DNA of 9,929 bases from CAYLMG01 sp964464635. GTDB lineage: Bacteria; Planctomycetota; Phycisphaerae; Sedimentisphaerales; Anaerobacaceae. Shown here piece by piece: positions 1-6,065 of this stretch; within the stretch, counting starts at the first letter, position 1, and every line of letters begins with the position of its first letter. The notes beneath the pieces are model-generated. The model searched no databases and had not been told where the DNA came from. It worked only from the letters and a program-made list of their open reading frames with translations. Location: NCBI GenBank assembly GCA_964464635.1, contig CAYXGT010000095.1:1-9929 (forward strand), read 5' to 3'. The translations under genes and the position numbers were made by a program.

Positions 1-215
1 GCTCTACAAATCAAACCTTTTTATGCAAAACAAACCCAATTCACCAGGTGTCCAATATGACATTAATTCTTATTCTACAAGGACATACAAAAAATATGTG
101 CTTAAAAGCACTCCCAAAAACAAAGCCAAACGAACCCAAAACGAACCCAATTTTAGCCCAAAATTGGCTTTGTTTTTCCCAATATTGGCTTTGTTACCTG
201 CCTATCGGATTGACA
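1..215 (+). repeat. Non-coding leader resembling a dispersed QNKPN-type repeat
   Basis: This AT-rich stretch precedes the trehalase gene. It contains repeated AACCCAAT-like words near 33-40 and 143-150, and two copies of TTGGCTTTGTT (from 164 and from 186). It also has nested inverted repeats: a 14-bp pair (116-129 with 164-177), a hairpin (147-154 with 160-167, loop 155-159) and a 10-bp palindrome (179-188). Reading from 23 gives an open frame starting MQNKPN, but its Lys/Asn/Pro-rich product looks like translated repeat rather than protein. From memory, similar QNKPN-starting hypothetical ORFs are common in planctomycete assemblies; I could not check this. The left boundary may lie outside the window. 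Confidence 0.45.
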
Positions 216-257
216 GCTTCAGGAGTGTGATCTATTGTGGCAGAATTAGAGAATATT

Positions 258-2333
258 ATGAAAAATCAAAGCAAAAACAGATTTGGTCGGCGTAGTTTGA
301 AACTGCTGCTCTTAACAGCTTGCGTAATCTCCTCTTGCTGCGGGCAGAAAAATATCCGCTCCCGGGCGTCGATTCGGGTCGATGTAGAGAAAAACTTGCA
401 TTGGCTGATAAGTGAGGAGGATACGGACGGTGACAAAAAAATCACAATGGATGACCGCTTCATTGAAGGCAATCGGGGCGATAAAAAATTCCTTCTCATA
501 GATGTAAATGACCAGTCCTGCGAGATAACCGGAACGTACTACTTGTCCAACCTGTTGCAGGAGCTGAAGCTCAGCGAGCAAAAGCATCAGAAGATTACGG
601 CGCTTCAGACAGAAAGAATTTTCGAAAATCCCGTCGGCCGCATCAGCCGCTGTATCCGCGAGCTCTACTGGGACGGCCTTACCAGAAGTATCGATGAAGA
701 AAATATAGTGCCTTTATTTACAGACAGCAAAACTACTACTGTTGATGGATTTCGATATATCTACGTGCCGCATACAGATAATATTGCCTACGAGTATTTT
801 TCAAAGGTTGCCGGCAGGCACCCTGAATTAAAAATCAAGGTTGTGCGTCTGCCCGAAGTTGTAACGGCAGAATGGGTCAAGAGCAGGGACGGCTACCACG
901 GCCTGTTAAGTCTCGCCCTGAAACGAACTTCGGATGGAGACTTGCAGGGTGTGCCGTTTGTCGTGCCCGGCGGCAGGTTCAACGAGATGTACGGCTGGGA
1001 CAGCTATTTCGAATCGCTGGGTTTGCTGGTGGACGAGCGGGTGGAATTAGCGAAGGCGATGGTGGACAACTTCGTTTATGAAATCAACCATTACGGCAAA
1101 ATTCTAAATGCCAACCGCTCCTATTATCTCACCCGTTCTCAGCCACCATTCCTGACTTCAATGGCCCTGGCTGTATATGAACATCTGCCAAGGGACAGTG
1201 AAAGCAAACAGTGGCTGAAAAAGGTTCTCGAGGCTGCGATTAAGGAATACCGTATTGTATGGATGGGCGAAAAGCGGCTGACACAGACAGGCCTTAGCAG
1301 ATACTTCGGCGAAGGCATCGGCGTGCCGCCGGAAGTTGAGCCCGGCCATTTCGATGCGGTGTTCAAAAAATATGCAAAAAAATATGATATGGAACCAGAC
1401 AAATTTGAGCAGGCCTATAGGGAGGGAAATTTAGAAGCGGCGGAAATGGACGAGTATTTTAAGCACGACCGTGCTATGCGTGAATCCGGCCACGATACCA
1501 CTTACCGCTGGGAGGACCGCTGTGCAGACTTCGTAACGGTGGATCTGAATTGCCTTATCTACAAGATTGAAATGGATTTGGCGAAAACAATCGAAAACGA
1601 GTTCGCCGACAATCTTAAACTCGAAGACGGCACAATAGAAAAAAGTGCCGAGTGGTACGAGCAGGCCAAAAAGAGAAAAGAATTAATAAATAAATATCTC
1701 TGGGATGCGGAGCAGGGTATGTTTTTTGATTACGATTTGGTTAATAAAAGAAGGAAAGTTTATGTAACACCGGTAGTATTTTATCCTTTATGGTCAGGTG
1801 TTGCCACGAAAGAGCAGGCCAAATCCATTGTCGAGAATGCGCTTTGCCGGCTGGAGATGGCCGGAGGTCTGGCAGGCTCAACCGAGAAGGCCCGCGGGGA
1901 AATTTCAGAAGATAGGCCTTCGCGGCAGTGGGACTATCCTTACGGCTGGGCTCCACACCAAATGCTTGCCTGGCAAGGGCTCCTAAATTACGGTTTCGAC
2001 GATGCGGCCCAGCGGTTAATGTACCGGTGGCTTTATACCATAACCATAAACGCCAGAAACTATAACGGTACTATACCCGAAAAATTCGACGTTGTTAACC
2101 GCTCGCATAGTGTTTTCGCGGAGTACGGCAATGTCGGGACGAAATTTGCCTATATTACACAAGAAGGGTTCGGCTGGATGAATGCCGGCTACCAATTGGG
2201 CTTAAAGCACCTGCAGCCGGGGCTCCGCAGCAAACTCAGGCAGCTTATGCCCCCTGAATGGGTCTTTCAAAAAGTAAAAACGAAGCCGGCAATCAGTGAA
2301 AATCCGCAAATCCGGAGCGCTGAGGACGGATAA
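258..2333 (+). CDS. GH37 trehalase, fungal neutral-trehalase type, predicted lipoprotein
   Basis: Trehalase hydrolyses alpha,alpha-trehalose to two glucose molecules. With the ATG at 258 the product has 691 residues. It starts with a basic n-region, a hydrophobic stretch and a lipobox ISSC with Cys27, so it is predicted to be a lipid-anchored export protein. An EF-hand-like loop DTDGDKKITMDD lies at about 55-66, as in the calcium-binding part of yeast Nth1. Both trehalase signatures are present: PGGRFNEMYGWDSYF (about 237-251) and QWDYPYGWAP (about 557-566). The probable acid is Asp413 in RESGHDTTYR and the probable base Glu608 in PEKFDV, by analogy with GH37 enzymes. A GTG at 237 has AGGAG at 221-225 and would add MAELENI; I prefer 258 because the acidic addition suits a signal peptide poorly. 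No partner trehalose genes are adjacent. The enzyme call is very secure; localisation is inferred. Confidence 0.95.
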   Translation: MKNQSKNRFGRRSLKLLLLTACVISSCCGQKNIRSRASIRVDVEKNLHWLISEEDTDGDKKITMDDRFIEGNRGDKKFLLIDVNDQSCEITGTYYLSNLLQELKLSEQKHQKITALQTERIFENPVGRISRCIRELYWDGLTRSIDEENIVPLFTDSKTTTVDGFRYIYVPHTDNIAYEYFSKVAGRHPELKIKVVRLPEVVTAEWVKSRDGYHGLLSLALKRTSDGDLQGVPFVVPGGRFNEMYGWDSYFESLGLLVDERVELAKAMVDNFVYEINHYGKILNANRSYYLTRSQPPFLTSMALAVYEHLPRDSESKQWLKKVLEAAIKEYRIVWMGEKRLTQTGLSRYFGEGIGVPPEVEPGHFDAVFKKYAKKYDMEPDKFEQAYREGNLEAAEMDEYFKHDRAMRESGHDTTYRWEDRCADFVTVDLNCLIYKIEMDLAKTIENEFADNLKLEDGTIEKSAEWYEQAKKRKELINKYLWDAEQGMFFDYDLVNKRRKVYVTPVVFYPLWSGVATKEQAKSIVENALCRLEMAGGLAGSTEKARGEISEDRPSRQWDYPYGWAPHQMLAWQGLLNYGFDDAAQRLMYRWLYTITINARNYNGTIPEKFDVVNRSHSVFAEYGNVGTKFAYITQEGFGWMNAGYQLGLKHLQPGLRSKLRQLMPPEWVFQKVKTKPAISENPQIRSAEDG

Positions 2334-2414
2334 TAAAAGACGGATACTTATATTATATTTTTTATATTTGGTTGTTGCCTTTTCGGGGCGGAGCGGATAA
2401 TATGCCGGTTCGTG

Positions 2415-2450
2415 GTAAATATTGACGGCCAGTATTTACGCCAGGATATT
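2415..2450 (+). promoter_or_regulatory. Candidate promoter and overlapping inverted repeat upstream of the RRM gene
   Basis: TTGACG (2422-2427) and GATATT (2445-2450) are separated by 17 bp, a plausible housekeeping -35/-10 pair placing the start shortly before the RRM start codon. The -35 box lies between the arms of a perfect 7-bp inverted repeat, GTAAATA (2415-2421) and TATTTAC (2433-2439), which could be an operator. The -10 matches consensus at only four of six positions. Confidence 0.35.
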
Positions 2451-2474
2451 TCTTAAAGTTAAGGAACGAAAAGA

Positions 2475-2855
2475 ATGAATATTTATGTAGGTAACTTGTC
2501 ATTTGACGTAAGCGAAGACGAACTGAGAAAAACATTCGAGGAGTTCGGCGAAGTCACAGAGGTCCGCCTGATAATGGATAAGTTCAGCGGCAAATCGAAG
2601 GGATTCGGCTTTATCGAGATGACGTCCAAAGAAGAGGCAGAAAAGGCAATCGCTGAAATGAACGGCAAAGAGTTCAACGGACGTGCTATAAATGTTAACG
2701 AAGCCCGGCCTAAGGTCGATCGCGGCGGCAGAGGCGGCGGCGGAAGAGGCGGCGGCAGCAGAGGCGGCGGCAGCAGAGGCGGCGGCGGAAAAAGAGGCGG
2801 CTTCGGCGGTAAAAGCCGAGGTGGTTTCGGAAACAGCCGAGGCGGAAGGTATTAA
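2475..2855 (+). CDS. RRM-domain RNA-binding protein with RGG-like tail
   Basis: This 126-residue protein holds one RNA-recognition motif followed by a glycine/arginine tail. The RNP2 motif IYVGNL is at 3-8 and the RNP1 motif KGFGFIEM at 42-49, both intact with the aromatic residues that stack on RNA bases. Residues 83-126 are almost entirely Gly, Arg, Ser and Lys, including four RGGG(G/S) units encoded by a 15-bp tandem repeat. The ATG is preceded by AAGGA at 2461-2465 with a 9-bp spacer. Known bacterial relatives, such as cyanobacterial Rbp proteins, bind RNA and are often cold-induced; that role is only suggested here. The gene stands alone after trehalase and converges on recG. Confidence 0.93.
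   Translation: MNIYVGNLSFDVSEDELRKTFEEFGEVTEVRLIMDKFSGKSKGFGFIEMTSKEEAEKAIAEMNGKEFNGRAINVNEARPKVDRGGRGGGGRGGGSRGGGSRGGGGKRGGFGGKSRGGFGNSRGGRY
2730..2789 (+). repeat. Four 15-bp tandem repeats encoding RGGG(G/S)
   Basis: Units begin at 2730, 2745, 2760 and 2775, each AGAGGCGGCGGC followed by GGA or AGC. Units 1 and 4 are identical, as are units 2 and 3. They are in frame with the RRM gene (residues 86-105), so copy-number change would lengthen or shorten the tail without a frameshift. Confidence 0.85.
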
Positions 2856-2863
2856 ATAAACGC

Positions 2864-2881
2864 CCCTGCCGGACGGCAGGG
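2864..2881 (+). terminator. GC-rich hairpin after the RRM gene
   Basis: CCCTGCC (2864-2870) pairs with GGCAGGG (2875-2881) around a GGAC loop, a few bases after the RRM stop codon. No T-run follows on the plus strand, so it may slow or end transcription, or protect the mRNA 3' end, rather than be a classical intrinsic terminator. Confidence 0.4.
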
Positions 2882-2888
2882 CTAACCG

Positions 2889-2933
2889 AAAAAATTAACC
2901 CCGCAATAAACACAAAGGTGTAATTGCGGGGTT
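2889..2933 (-). terminator. Rho-independent terminator of recG
   Basis: AACCCCGCAAT (2897-2907) pairs perfectly with ATTGCGGGGTT (2923-2933), with an inner ACAC/GTGT stem (2910-2913 with 2918-2921) and an AAAG loop. On the minus strand the stem is followed by AATTTTTT (complement of 2889-2896), the expected U-tract. It lies just after the recG stop. The stem could also act for the convergent RRM transcript, though no good T-run follows on the plus strand. Confidence 0.8.
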
Positions 2934-2962
2934 ATGTATTTCAAATTATTACTCGGGAGGCA

Positions 2963-5125
2963 TCAAGCGACATCGGCGAGGCCGAGCGTGTCGCCGAACT
3001 TCGCAAGCAATGCCTTGCGGATATTTTTATGCTCTGCTTTTGTGAGCATCGGGTCGGAGGCAGCTAAACAAAAGGCATTTTTTCTGGCCATCATGAGCAG
3101 CTCATAATCGTCAATAATATCCGCGATTTTCAAATCGGGCAGGCCGTGCTGGCGAGTGCTGAATAACTCGCCCGGCCCACGCAGACGCAGGTCCTGCTCG
3201 GCGATTTCAAAACCGTCATTGCTCCTTGTCATTATCTGGAGCCTGCTTTTGGCTTTTTCGTCGGCAGAATCGGAAAATAAGAAGCAGTAGGATTTGTTCT
3301 GTCCCCTTCCGATGCGGCCTCTGAGCTGGTGCAATTGTGCCAGGCCGAAACGGTCGGCACCCTCGATAACCATAATGGTAGCGTTTGGGACATCGACGCC
3401 GACCTCGATAACAATGGTCGAGATGAGAATACTAATTCTGCCGGCTCTGAAATCTGCCATAGTATTTTGTTTTTTGGCAGAGGGCATCTGGCCGTGAAGG
3501 AGGCTTACTTTGAATTCAGGGAAGACCTCTTTCGATAATTTGTGCCACTGGTCGGTGGCAGCCTTGATGTCGCCGTCCGGCTCGACGGAGGTGATTCTCG
3601 GATAGACAAAATAGGCCTGCCTTTTTGCCTTTATTCTTTCGCGAATAAATTCGTACGCTTTTGCCCTGTCAGTCTTATCGACCCATCGGGTGATGACCTC
3701 GCCTCTGCCTGGCGGGCACTTGTTTATAACCGAGACATCAAGGTCACCGAAAGCGGTCATTGCGAGCGTTCGCGGGATAGGTGTAGCGGTCATAACAAGA
3801 TAGTGCGGCGTTGCCTGCTTTCGCAGGGTTGCCCTCTGTCGGACGCCGAATTTGTGCTGTTCGTCAACAATCACAAGGGCAAGTGATTTAAACTTGACGT
3901 CAGCCTGCAGAAGAGCGACCGTCCCAACAACAATATCTATCTGGCCTGATTTTATCTGCTGGAGGATTTCTTTTCTTTTTTTGCCGGTAAGCCCGCCGGT
4001 GATTAAAAGCCTTTTGACGGCGCTGCCCTTGAGGTATCTTTCCATACTTATAAAGTGCTGGCTTGCGAGGATTTCAGTCGGTGCCATAATTGCGACCTGT
4101 TTTTTGTTGGCGACTGCGAGCAAGGCTGCGTAAAGGGCGACAACGGTCTTGCCGGAACCGACGTCACCCTGCAGGAGGCGGTTCATCGGCTCAGGCTTTG
4201 ACATACCGGTTACGATTTCGTTTATTACCTTATCCTGGTCATCGGTGAGCAAAAACGGAAAACGTTTTCTTATTCGGCTGTCAATTTTGTCGGTCAGCTT
4301 CATTTTTACAGCAGACGAAAAATGTTTAGCCCTGTACCTGCGAAGTGCCAGGCCGAGCTGCATTAAAAAGAGCTCATCATATTTCAGGCGGCGCTTCGCC
4401 TGAGCGAGCTTTTTTTCATCGGGCGGTGAATGTATCCATTCGAAGGCCTGTCTTCTGTCAACAAGGCCTGCTTTTTTACGAAACCGCTCATCATAAAATT
4501 CGTCGACGAGCTCATCGAGGCAGCTAAGTAAAGGTTTTATTATCCGCTTGATTTGCCTGCTTGTTAATCCTGCAGAGGCTGAATAAACAGCACCGCCGAA
4601 AGAGGCCTCAACGTCGATGTCTTTGCCATCAAGGACAACGAACCTGGGATTGGTGAGCTGCACCTGATGCTTATAGATACTGACTTTTCCAGAGACGGCA
4701 ATGAGCTGTCCCGGCTGAAGCTTATCTCTCAAGAATGAGCCGTGAAACCAGATAATTCTGCAGACACCGGTCTGGTCTGCGATAAGAGCTTCAAAAATTG
4801 GTGGATTTCTGAAGGATTGAAAGTCAGTTGATTCGACCTGTCCGATGACGGTGACATTGCAATTTTTGCGCATTTGCGCTATTTTTATTGCCGGCGGGAT
4901 AAAGTGCCAGTCTCTTGGGAAATATTCGAGCAGCTCTCCCGCGGTTTTGACACCCAGTTGAGCAAAGATGCCGGCCCTGGCTGGTCCGACACCTTTTAAG
5001 AACTGCACCGGTGTTGAAAGCTCGAAAGGCTTAATAGTCAGCTTTTCAACTTCTATCAGTCTTTTCTGCCCCGAGCTTTTTGAATATCGAACTTCTGCGT
5101 TTTGGTTAGTTATATCATTTGCCAC
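2963..5125 (-). CDS. recG: ATP-dependent DNA helicase RecG
   Basis: RecG remodels stalled replication forks and branch-migrates Holliday junctions in the cytoplasm. The product has 720 residues, normal to slightly long for the family. The N-terminal wedge/OB region spans roughly 35-170 and includes the hallmark STPVQFLKGVGPARAG. Helicase motifs follow in order: Walker A GDVGSGKT (320-327), DEQH box (421-424), TATPIPRT (446-453), STIVIEVGVDVPNA (569-582) and QLRGRIGRG (600-608). The RecG-type TRQHGLPDLKIAD stretch lies near 657-669. The start is GTG (5123-5125), with only a weak GGAA ribosome site upstream. A usually histidine-bearing GTHAL motif reads GTVAL (401-405), a minor variation. It has its own candidate extended -10 promoter and an intrinsic terminator, so it is probably transcribed alone. 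Confidence 0.97.
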   Translation of the reverse strand: MANDITNQNAEVRYSKSSGQKRLIEVEKLTIKPFELSTPVQFLKGVGPARAGIFAQLGVKTAGELLEYFPRDWHFIPPAIKIAQMRKNCNVTVIGQVESTDFQSFRNPPIFEALIADQTGVCRIIWFHGSFLRDKLQPGQLIAVSGKVSIYKHQVQLTNPRFVVLDGKDIDVEASFGGAVYSASAGLTSRQIKRIIKPLLSCLDELVDEFYDERFRKKAGLVDRRQAFEWIHSPPDEKKLAQAKRRLKYDELFLMQLGLALRRYRAKHFSSAVKMKLTDKIDSRIRKRFPFLLTDDQDKVINEIVTGMSKPEPMNRLLQGDVGSGKTVVALYAALLAVANKKQVAIMAPTEILASQHFISMERYLKGSAVKRLLITGGLTGKKRKEILQQIKSGQIDIVVGTVALLQADVKFKSLALVIVDEQHKFGVRQRATLRKQATPHYLVMTATPIPRTLAMTAFGDLDVSVINKCPPGRGEVITRWVDKTDRAKAYEFIRERIKAKRQAYFVYPRITSVEPDGDIKAATDQWHKLSKEVFPEFKVSLLHGQMPSAKKQNTMADFRAGRISILISTIVIEVGVDVPNATIMVIEGADRFGLAQLHQLRGRIGRGQNKSYCFLFSDSADEKAKSRLQIMTRSNDGFEIAEQDLRLRGPGELFSTRQHGLPDLKIADIIDDYELLMMARKNAFCLAASDPMLTKAEHKNIRKALLAKFGDTLGLADVA

Positions 5126-5167
5126 GGCTGTTATTCCGGTTTTCTGTGATTCTTGAAACAGTGTAGT

Positions 5168-5176
5168 ATTATATCA
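5168..5176 (-). promoter_or_regulatory. Extended -10 element upstream of recG
   Basis: On the minus strand the sequence reads TGATATAAT, a perfect TATAAT hexamer with the TG extension, about 42 bp before the recG GTG codon. No good -35 hexamer is visible at 16-18 bp upstream because a T-run occupies that place. The same TGATATAAT word appears in the stronger promoter at 9309-9317. Confidence 0.5.
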
Positions 5177-5213
5177 CAAGGATAAAAAAAAGAAATGAGA
5201 TACCAATATTTTT

Positions 5214-5240
5214 TGGATTCCCGCTTACGCGGGAATGACA
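5214..5240 (+). repeat. Palindromic repeat copy R1 (ATTCCC-N8-GGGAAT)
   Basis: The stem arms ATTCCCGC (5217-5224) and GCGGGAAT (5229-5236) close on the loop TTAC; the flanks are TGG on the left and GACA on the right. The 27-bp unit matches R2 at 26 of 27 positions, differing only in the loop. The core fits the pattern of Neisseria dRS3 repeats. It lies just past the stop of the 108-residue minus-strand gene; no T-run follows in that direction, so it is not an ordinary terminator. Confidence 0.9.
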
Positions 5241-5248
5241 CAGTGTTT

Positions 5249-5575
5249 TCACTTTGCTGTCGCAGCAACCCACGCTGCTATCATTGCCAGCATAGCAATT
5301 ACCGTTGCTATTAATGCAACCCAGAAATTTCTGGTAGAAATCCTGCACATTTCAATCATTGTCTCCGTTTGCAGCGATTCTTGGATGTTATGTGCAATTT
5401 CTGTTTCCGTAATTTCATTATTAGCTAAATATTTCCCAGCTATTGCCATTCTTGTAACACTCGCCCCAACTTCTTTAGCTAATTTTTGAATTTTTTCTAA
5501 TCTAAAACCTGCGTTTTCCTCTCCCAAAATAGAAATCAATTCGTCCCGTTTTTTCTTAATTTCTTTCCGTGTCAT
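5249..5575 (-). CDS. Hypothetical tail-anchored membrane protein
   Basis: I do not recognise this 108-residue protein. The N-terminal part (1-75) is charged and probably helical, with a Lys-rich start (TRKEIKKKRDEL) and an acidic segment NNEITETEIAHNIQESL (52-68). Residues 84-106 form a single hydrophobic helix (FWVALIATVIAMLAMIAAWV) that reaches almost to the C-terminus, so it should be tail-anchored with most of the protein in the cytoplasm. There is no signal peptide. The ATG at 5573-5575 is preceded by AGGA about 7 bp upstream on the minus strand, which supports real translation. The gene sits between repeat R1 and a degenerate half repeat, in more AT-rich DNA than recG or pcm, so it may be acquired cargo. 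Function unknown. Confidence 0.7.
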   Translation of the reverse strand: MTRKEIKKKRDELISILGEENAGFRLEKIQKLAKEVGASVTRMAIAGKYLANNEITETEIAHNIQESLQTETMIEMCRISTRNFWVALIATVIAMLAMIAAWVAATAK

Positions 5576-5608
5576 CTCTTATTCCTATTTTTCAAAGAAA
5601 TATATTAA

Positions 5609-5661
5609 TGTCATTCCTGCACCTGTTTCCACAGTGGTGACAACCTTACTCATGAATGACA
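5609..5661. repeat. Degenerate or split repeat remnant R4
   Basis: TGTCATTCCTGC (5609-5620) matches the outer arm of the palindromic repeats at 11 of 12 positions, read as the reverse complement of the R1/R2 right end. GAATGACA (5654-5661) matches the other end, but about 33 bp of unrelated sequence separates them. This looks like a decayed or interrupted copy; chance similarity is possible for the short right half. Confidence 0.4.
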
Positions 5662-5689
5662 AGGTAATAAAAGCCAAAATCATACAACA

Positions 5690-5716
5690 TGTCATACCTG
5701 CGAAGGCAGGTATCCA
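5690..5716 (-). repeat. Palindromic repeat copy R3, inverted orientation
   Basis: The arms ATACCTGC (5694-5701) and GCAGGTAT (5706-5713) enclose GAAG. Read on the minus strand, the 27-bp unit aligns with R2 at 22 of 27 positions and keeps the TGGA start and ATGACA end. Two stem pairs differ from R1/R2, each with a matching change in the opposite arm. It begins 1 bp after the GIY-YIG stop codon. Confidence 0.85.
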
Positions 5717-5717
5717 T

Positions 5718-6008
5718 TTATCTTGACAATTGATTATAAAGGTCAGTCCATAATGGATTTTCCTTTTCAATCAATTTAATTTTCCACTGTCTCTTCCATT
5801 TTTTGATTCTCTTTTCTCTTGATATTGCGTCGTCAATGTTATTATATACCTCATAATAAACAAGATTATGCACTCGATACTTTTTCGTGAAACCATCGAC
5901 TAAATCATTTTTATGCTCGTACACCCTCTTGATTAAATTATTTGTTAGTCCAGTGTAAAGTGTTCCATTCCTTTTACTTGCAAGAATGTAAACAAAATAC
6001 TGTTTCAT
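5718..6008 (-). CDS. GIY-YIG nuclease domain protein, UPF0213/YhbQ type
   Basis: A single-domain 96-residue protein that fits the small stand-alone GIY-YIG family. The GIY-YIG core is YFVYILASKRNGTLYTG (4-20). It is followed by the conserved Arg28 and His32 in RVYEH, and Glu65 in REKRIKKW, the likely metal-binding residue. All expected catalytic positions appear intact. The family cleaves DNA in some members; the biological role of UPF0213 proteins is poorly known. The frame stays open to 6062, but those upstream codons translate the palindromic repeat (CHSRESGNP), so I start at the ATG at 6006-6008. The ribosome site is weak. Repeats R2 and R3 lie 6 bp before the start and 1 bp after the stop, in opposite orientations, suggesting the gene and its repeats form one unit. 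Confidence 0.88.
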   Translation of the reverse strand: MKQYFVYILASKRNGTLYTGLTNNLIKRVYEHKNDLVDGFTKKYRVHNLVYYEVYNNIDDAISREKRIKKWKRQWKIKLIEKENPLWTDLYNQLSR

Positions 6009-6014
6009 ATTTTC

Positions 6015-6041
6015 TGGATTCCCGCTTTCGCGGGAATGACA
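6015..6041 (+). repeat. Palindromic repeat copy R2 (ATTCCC-N8-GGGAAT)
   Basis: The arms ATTCCCGC (6018-6025) and GCGGGAAT (6030-6037) enclose the loop TTTC. The copy is nearly identical to R1 and has the same orientation. It lies between the pcm stop codon and the GIY-YIG start codon, so a read-through transcript from pcm would carry the hairpin just before the nuclease ribosome site. Confidence 0.9.
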
Positions 6042-6065
6042 CACTATTTTAAGAGAACACACCTT

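Noticed and set aside
23..295. Open frame starting MQNKPN
   Set aside because: It has no convincing ribosome site, overlaps the trehalase start and signal peptide, and its Lys/Asn/Pro-rich product matches translated repeat rather than a protein family.
3542..3886. Plus-strand open frames within recG
   Set aside because: They lie wholly opposite the conserved helicase motifs of recG, have no ribosome site and show no family features.
5214..5240. R1 as an intrinsic terminator of the 108-residue gene
   Set aside because: On the minus strand the stem is followed by CCAAAAAATATT rather than a T-run, and the same element occurs elsewhere in other contexts.
5585..5770. Minus-strand open frame containing WIPAFAGMT
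   Set aside because: This phrase is the translation of the palindromic repeat R3; the frame crosses the end of the GIY-YIG gene and has no domain.
5214..6041. The repeated hairpins as a CRISPR array
   Set aside because: Copies are far apart, differ in orientation and are separated by genes, with no regular spacers.
6009..6062. N-terminal extension (CHSRESGNP) of the GIY-YIG protein
   Set aside because: The codons translate repeat R2; the family's domain starts at the ATG at 6006-6008.
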